Below, piece after piece: positions 8,513 through 10,085 of a stretch of DNA of 10,085 nucleotides; the first letter of the stretch is position 1; the number at the start of each line of letters is the position of its first letter. Location of the stretch: positions 1 to 10,085 of the forward strand of contig CAMKAQ010000021.1 of the NCBI GenBank assembly GCA_946410525.1, read 5' to 3'. The DNA comes from an uncultured Caryophanales bacterium. GTDB lineage: Bacteria; Bacillota_I; Bacilli_A; RFN20; CAG-826. The notes under the pieces are model-generated. The model saw only the letters and a list, made by a program, of their open reading frames with translations, was not told the origin of the DNA and ran no database searches. The position numbers and the translations under genes are program-made.

Positions 8513-8733
8513 TTTTGAACAATTCTGAATAGGCCTTCTATGAGCAAGACTTCATCCCCGTTGCGGAGCTTTCTGCCGCGGCGGTTATCGGGCTCTCCGT
8601 TAACCTTGACCTCATGGGTTGCGAGGTAAGCTTTAGCTTCCCCTCCTTGTGAGATAATGTCCGCGAGCTTCAAAAACTGCCCTAAGGTTATGAATTCTGT
8701 CGTTATGGCTATTTCTGACGCGTTTTTTGGCAC
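8509..8733 (-). CDS. rlbA: S4-domain RNA-binding protein RlbA (YaaA)
   Basis: A 74-residue protein made almost entirely of an S4 RNA-binding domain. It matches Bacillus YaaA/RlbA, a factor linked to large ribosomal subunit assembly. Shared stretches include ITLGQFLKLAD at about 16-26, then HEVKVNGEPDNRRGRKL and a final GDEV strand. The start is GTG (8733-8731), with GAGGTG 5 nt upstream and no in-frame ATG that would keep the family N-terminus. The TGA stop overlaps the recF ATG. Its position between dnaN and recF is conserved across Firmicutes and supports the name. The exact ribosomal target cannot be seen from sequence. Confidence 0.93.
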   Translation of the reverse strand: MPKNASEIAITTEFITLGQFLKLADIISQGGEAKAYLATHEVKVNGEPDNRRGRKLRNGDEVLLIEGLFRIVQK

Positions 8734-8738
8734 AATTT

Positions 8739-8745
8739 CACCTCT
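8739..8745 (-). promoter_or_regulatory. rlbA ribosome binding site for a GTG start
   Basis: AGAGGTG on the minus strand lies 5 nt ahead of GTG at 8733-8731. It decides for the GTG start codon. The upstream small hairpin (8753-8771) ends 7 nt before it. Confidence 0.8.
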
Positions 8746-8752
8746 TATATAC

Positions 8753-8771
8753 TTTACTACAAAGTAGTAAA
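8753..8771 (-). repeat. Small inverted repeat between dnaN terminator and rlbA
   Basis: A perfect 8-bp inverted repeat, TTTACTAC-TTT-GTAGTAAA on the minus strand, begins in the T-tract of the dnaN terminator and ends 7 nt before the rlbA ribosome binding site. It could be an RNA hairpin shielding the 5' end of a processed rlbA transcript, or a palindromic protein-binding site. The sequence shows only the symmetry. Confidence 0.6.
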
Positions 8772-8800
8772 AAAGGGAATGCTTGATTTCATTCCCTTTT
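8771..8800 (-). terminator. Rho-independent terminator after dnaN
   Basis: A perfect 11-bp stem AAAAGGGAATG / CATTCCCTTTT (8800-8790 with 8781-8771) encloses an 8-nt loop. On the minus strand it ends in a run of six T (to 8769). It begins 20 nt after the dnaN stop. Because no convincing promoter separates it from rlbA, it may be leaky and set the ratio of dnaN to downstream expression. Confidence 0.9.
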
Positions 8801-8820
8801 CGATGATTTTTGAGAGGTTT

Positions 8821-9942
8821 TTATCTCGTTCTTCTTGGGGTGACGAGCTCAATGATGGAATCGTCTTTTGGATCAACAATGACGAAGGTTTTTCCTTCAC
8901 CGACGAACTTAAGGACGACATCCTCGGAGCCAAGGGCGCGGACTGCCTGGGAAACGTATAAAGCGTTGAAGGCAATCTCAAGTCTCTCACCAGTGTAAAG
9001 GATGATGGAGAGTTTTTCGGAGCCGCTGCCATTCTGGTCGCCGGAAGAAGAAATCTCGACGCCGTCGTTGGTCATGAGAAGTTTAACGACCGCGGCGCTG
9101 TCGGTGGAAAGAACGGAAACACGGTCAATGGAGTTCAAAAGCTGGGCCGCATTGACTTGAAGTGAGTAGTTGAAGTCCTGTGGGACGATGGATTTGGAGA
9201 TTGGGTAATCGCCAGCGATCAAACGGGTTGAAACGGTGGTGTTGCCAAAGGAGAGGATCATCTTCTCGCCGGTGGAGCAGATCTCGACTTCATAGTTGTT
9301 GTCGAAAAGTTTGACGATGTCGTTGATTGTTTTGGCGGAGACGTTCGCGAAGAATCTCACAGATTCGTCGATGTGGACGGATTTTCTGGAGAGACGGGCG
9401 CTATCGGTAGCGGTGGCGGTGAATAAGCCACCCTCAGCTTTGAGGTTGATAGCGGTGAGGATTGGACGGGTGTCTTTATCCAAAGCAGCGAAAGCGGTCT
9501 GTTCGATGATTCTAGTAAGATCGGTGCATGGGATGGAGAAGACGGTGCCGGTTTTCTCAAGATCGATATCCGGATATTCGTCAGCGGCGACGCATGGGAG
9601 TTTGAAGGTGGTGTTTCCATCATCAACCTTAGCGACACTTTCATCGATGATATCCAAAGAGAGTTCATCACCTTCCATCTTTCTAACGATTTCGGTTAAT
9701 GAACGAGCAGTGATTAAGGAGGAACCTAAGCTGTAGTTTCTGATGATCTCTTTTTCGTTGAGTTTAAGAGGAACTCTGGTGAAGACGGTGACATCACCAT
9801 TGGATGCGGTGATTTCCAAACCAATGTTGGTCATCTCCATTTTGAAGCAAAGAAGTAATGGGTTAGCGTTCTTGGCTCCAATACCGCGTCCAGCGATAAG
9901 CAAACCTTTTAGAAATTGTTCTTTATCAATCGTGAATCTCAT
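8821..9942 (-). CDS. dnaN: DNA polymerase III beta subunit (sliding clamp)
   Basis: DnaN forms the ring that tethers DNA polymerase III and many repair proteins to DNA. The 373 residues cover the three clamp domains at full length. Recognisable stretches: CVAADEYPDID at about 117-127 closing domain 1, DTRPILTAINL at 157-167 opening domain 2, ATATDSARLSRK at 176-187 (the loop bordering the peptide-binding cleft), VSTRLIAGDYPI at 237-248, and the C-terminal LVTPRRTR, which takes the place of the family's LPVRTY or MPMRL end that completes the cleft. The ATG at 9942 has GGAGG 8 nt upstream. It is followed by its own terminator, so it may be transcribed separately or with dnaA, which in this gene order should lie upstream beyond the window. 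Confidence 0.98.
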   Translation of the reverse strand: MRFTIDKEQFLKGLLIAGRGIGAKNANPLLLCFKMEMTNIGLEITASNGDVTVFTRVPLKLNEKEIIRNYSLGSSLITARSLTEIVRKMEGDELSLDIIDESVAKVDDGNTTFKLPCVAADEYPDIDLEKTGTVFSIPCTDLTRIIEQTAFAALDKDTRPILTAINLKAEGGLFTATATDSARLSRKSVHIDESVRFFANVSAKTINDIVKLFDNNYEVEICSTGEKMILSFGNTTVSTRLIAGDYPISKSIVPQDFNYSLQVNAAQLLNSIDRVSVLSTDSAAVVKLLMTNDGVEISSSGDQNGSGSEKLSIILYTGERLEIAFNALYVSQAVRALGSEDVVLKFVGEGKTFVIVDPKDDSIIELVTPRRTR

Positions 9943-10085
9943 TTGCGTGTCCTCCGATTATTCATTTTCTTTTTTCGTAATATTTATTAATAGTAAGTGG
10001 CTGTGGAAATGTGGATATCTCTATGGATTTTACCTGTTTTTCAGAGACTTCTGATTTACAACCTATAAATATAATATTTATTTTA
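9943..10085. other. Putative origin of replication segment upstream of dnaN
   Basis: An AT-rich non-coding stretch in the place of the dnaA-dnaN intergenic region, which holds the unwinding half of oriC in Bacillus. Read towards dnaN it contains two DnaA-box-like sites (10018-10002), a short GC step, and a TAA/TAG trinucleotide run (9996-9988 complement), then AT-rich sequence and the dnaN ribosome binding site. Near the window end is an AT palindrome AAATATTATATTT. No clear -35/-10 pair for dnaN could be chosen. The assignment as origin rests on gene context plus these motifs. Confidence 0.6.
10002..10018 (-). promoter_or_regulatory. Two tandem DnaA-box-like sites
   Basis: On the minus strand ATATCCACA (10018-10010) matches the DnaA box TTATCCACA at 8 of 9 positions, and ATTTCCACA (10010-10002) matches at 7 of 9. 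They share one base and point the same way, towards dnaN. The second resembles the common Firmicutes variant TTTTCCACA. Confidence 0.6.

Noticed and set aside
8746-8771. Promoter for rlbA with TTTACT and TATATA
   Set aside because: The spacing is 14 nt, and transcription would start at or past the ribosome binding site, leaving no usable leader.
10022-10030. A third DnaA box (AAATCCATA on the minus strand)
   Set aside because: It matches the consensus at only 6 of 9 positions, too weak in AT-rich DNA.
9743-10054. Plus-strand frame running from dnaN into the origin region
   Set aside because: Most of it is antisense to dnaN; the rest is AT-rich non-coding DNA giving Phe/Tyr/Ser-rich translation. 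No ribosome binding site was seen.
10041-10054. Short palindrome TCAGA-GACT-TCTGA in the origin region
   Set aside because: Five-base arms occur often by chance. No second copy or known operator match was seen.
1-10085. Mycoplasma genetic code (TGA as tryptophan)
   Set aside because: Two genes stop cleanly at TGA in ATGA overlaps, all conserved genes are full length with TGA as stop, and the tryptophan codon checked in GyrB is TGG.
1-10085. Mobile element, prophage, CRISPR array, tRNA or defence system
   Set aside because: No transposase, integrase, direct-repeat array, cloverleaf or defence-like protein was seen. The space is filled by housekeeping genes.

Overview
The window looks like the replication-origin-proximal region of a low-to-moderate-GC Firmicutes/Mollicutes-type bacterium. 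Every recognisable gene lies on the minus strand, so biological order runs from position 10085 down to 1: putative oriC (dnaA would be expected just beyond the window), dnaN, rlbA, recF, gyrB, gyrA, a glycosyltransferase, serS, the SRP RNA gene ffs, and tadA (cut by the window edge). The relative order dnaN-rlbA-recF-gyrB-gyrA...serS...tadA/SRP RNA is that of the Bacillus subtilis origin region, but compacted: the genes that separate these blocks in Bacillus are absent. TGA is a genuine stop here (rlbA and the glycosyltransferase end in TGA) and tryptophans checked are TGG, so this is the standard code and not Mycoplasma code 4. The SRP RNA is the short type (about 80 nt, no Alu domain), unlike the long RNA of Bacillus. 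Together these suggest a Bacilli lineage near Erysipelotrichia, Acholeplasma or the uncultured gut RF39-type groups. The exact taxon is inference.

Region by region. Positions 9943-10085 are an AT-rich non-coding stretch with two DnaA-box-like sites and a trinucleotide pattern resembling the DnaA-trio unwinding element, placed in front of dnaN as in Bacillus. dnaN (sliding clamp) ends at a strong intrinsic terminator (8771-8800), overlapped by a second small hairpin. From rlbA to serS (8733 to 384) the genes are nearly contiguous: an ATGA overlap (rlbA/recF), a stop codon inside the next gene's Shine-Dalgarno (recF/gyrB), an 18-nt gap (gyrB/gyrA), a 2-nt gap (gyrA/glycosyltransferase) and another ATGA overlap (glycosyltransferase/serS). 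This looks like one operon ending at the terminator at 342-369. The SRP RNA then has its own TATAAT promoter and is followed after about 14 nt by tadA.

Functionally the cluster joins replication (clamp, RecF, gyrase) with translation and protein targeting (SerRS, RlbA, TadA, SRP RNA), plus one probable membrane or envelope glycosyltransferase. I see no mobile elements, CRISPR arrays, phage genes or defence system. The notable points are local: gyrase carries, in both subunits, residues that in other bacteria are quinolone-resistance substitutions (Gly at the GyrA Asp87 position and Asn at the GyrB Asp426 position), and both subunits have unusual acidic terminal tails.
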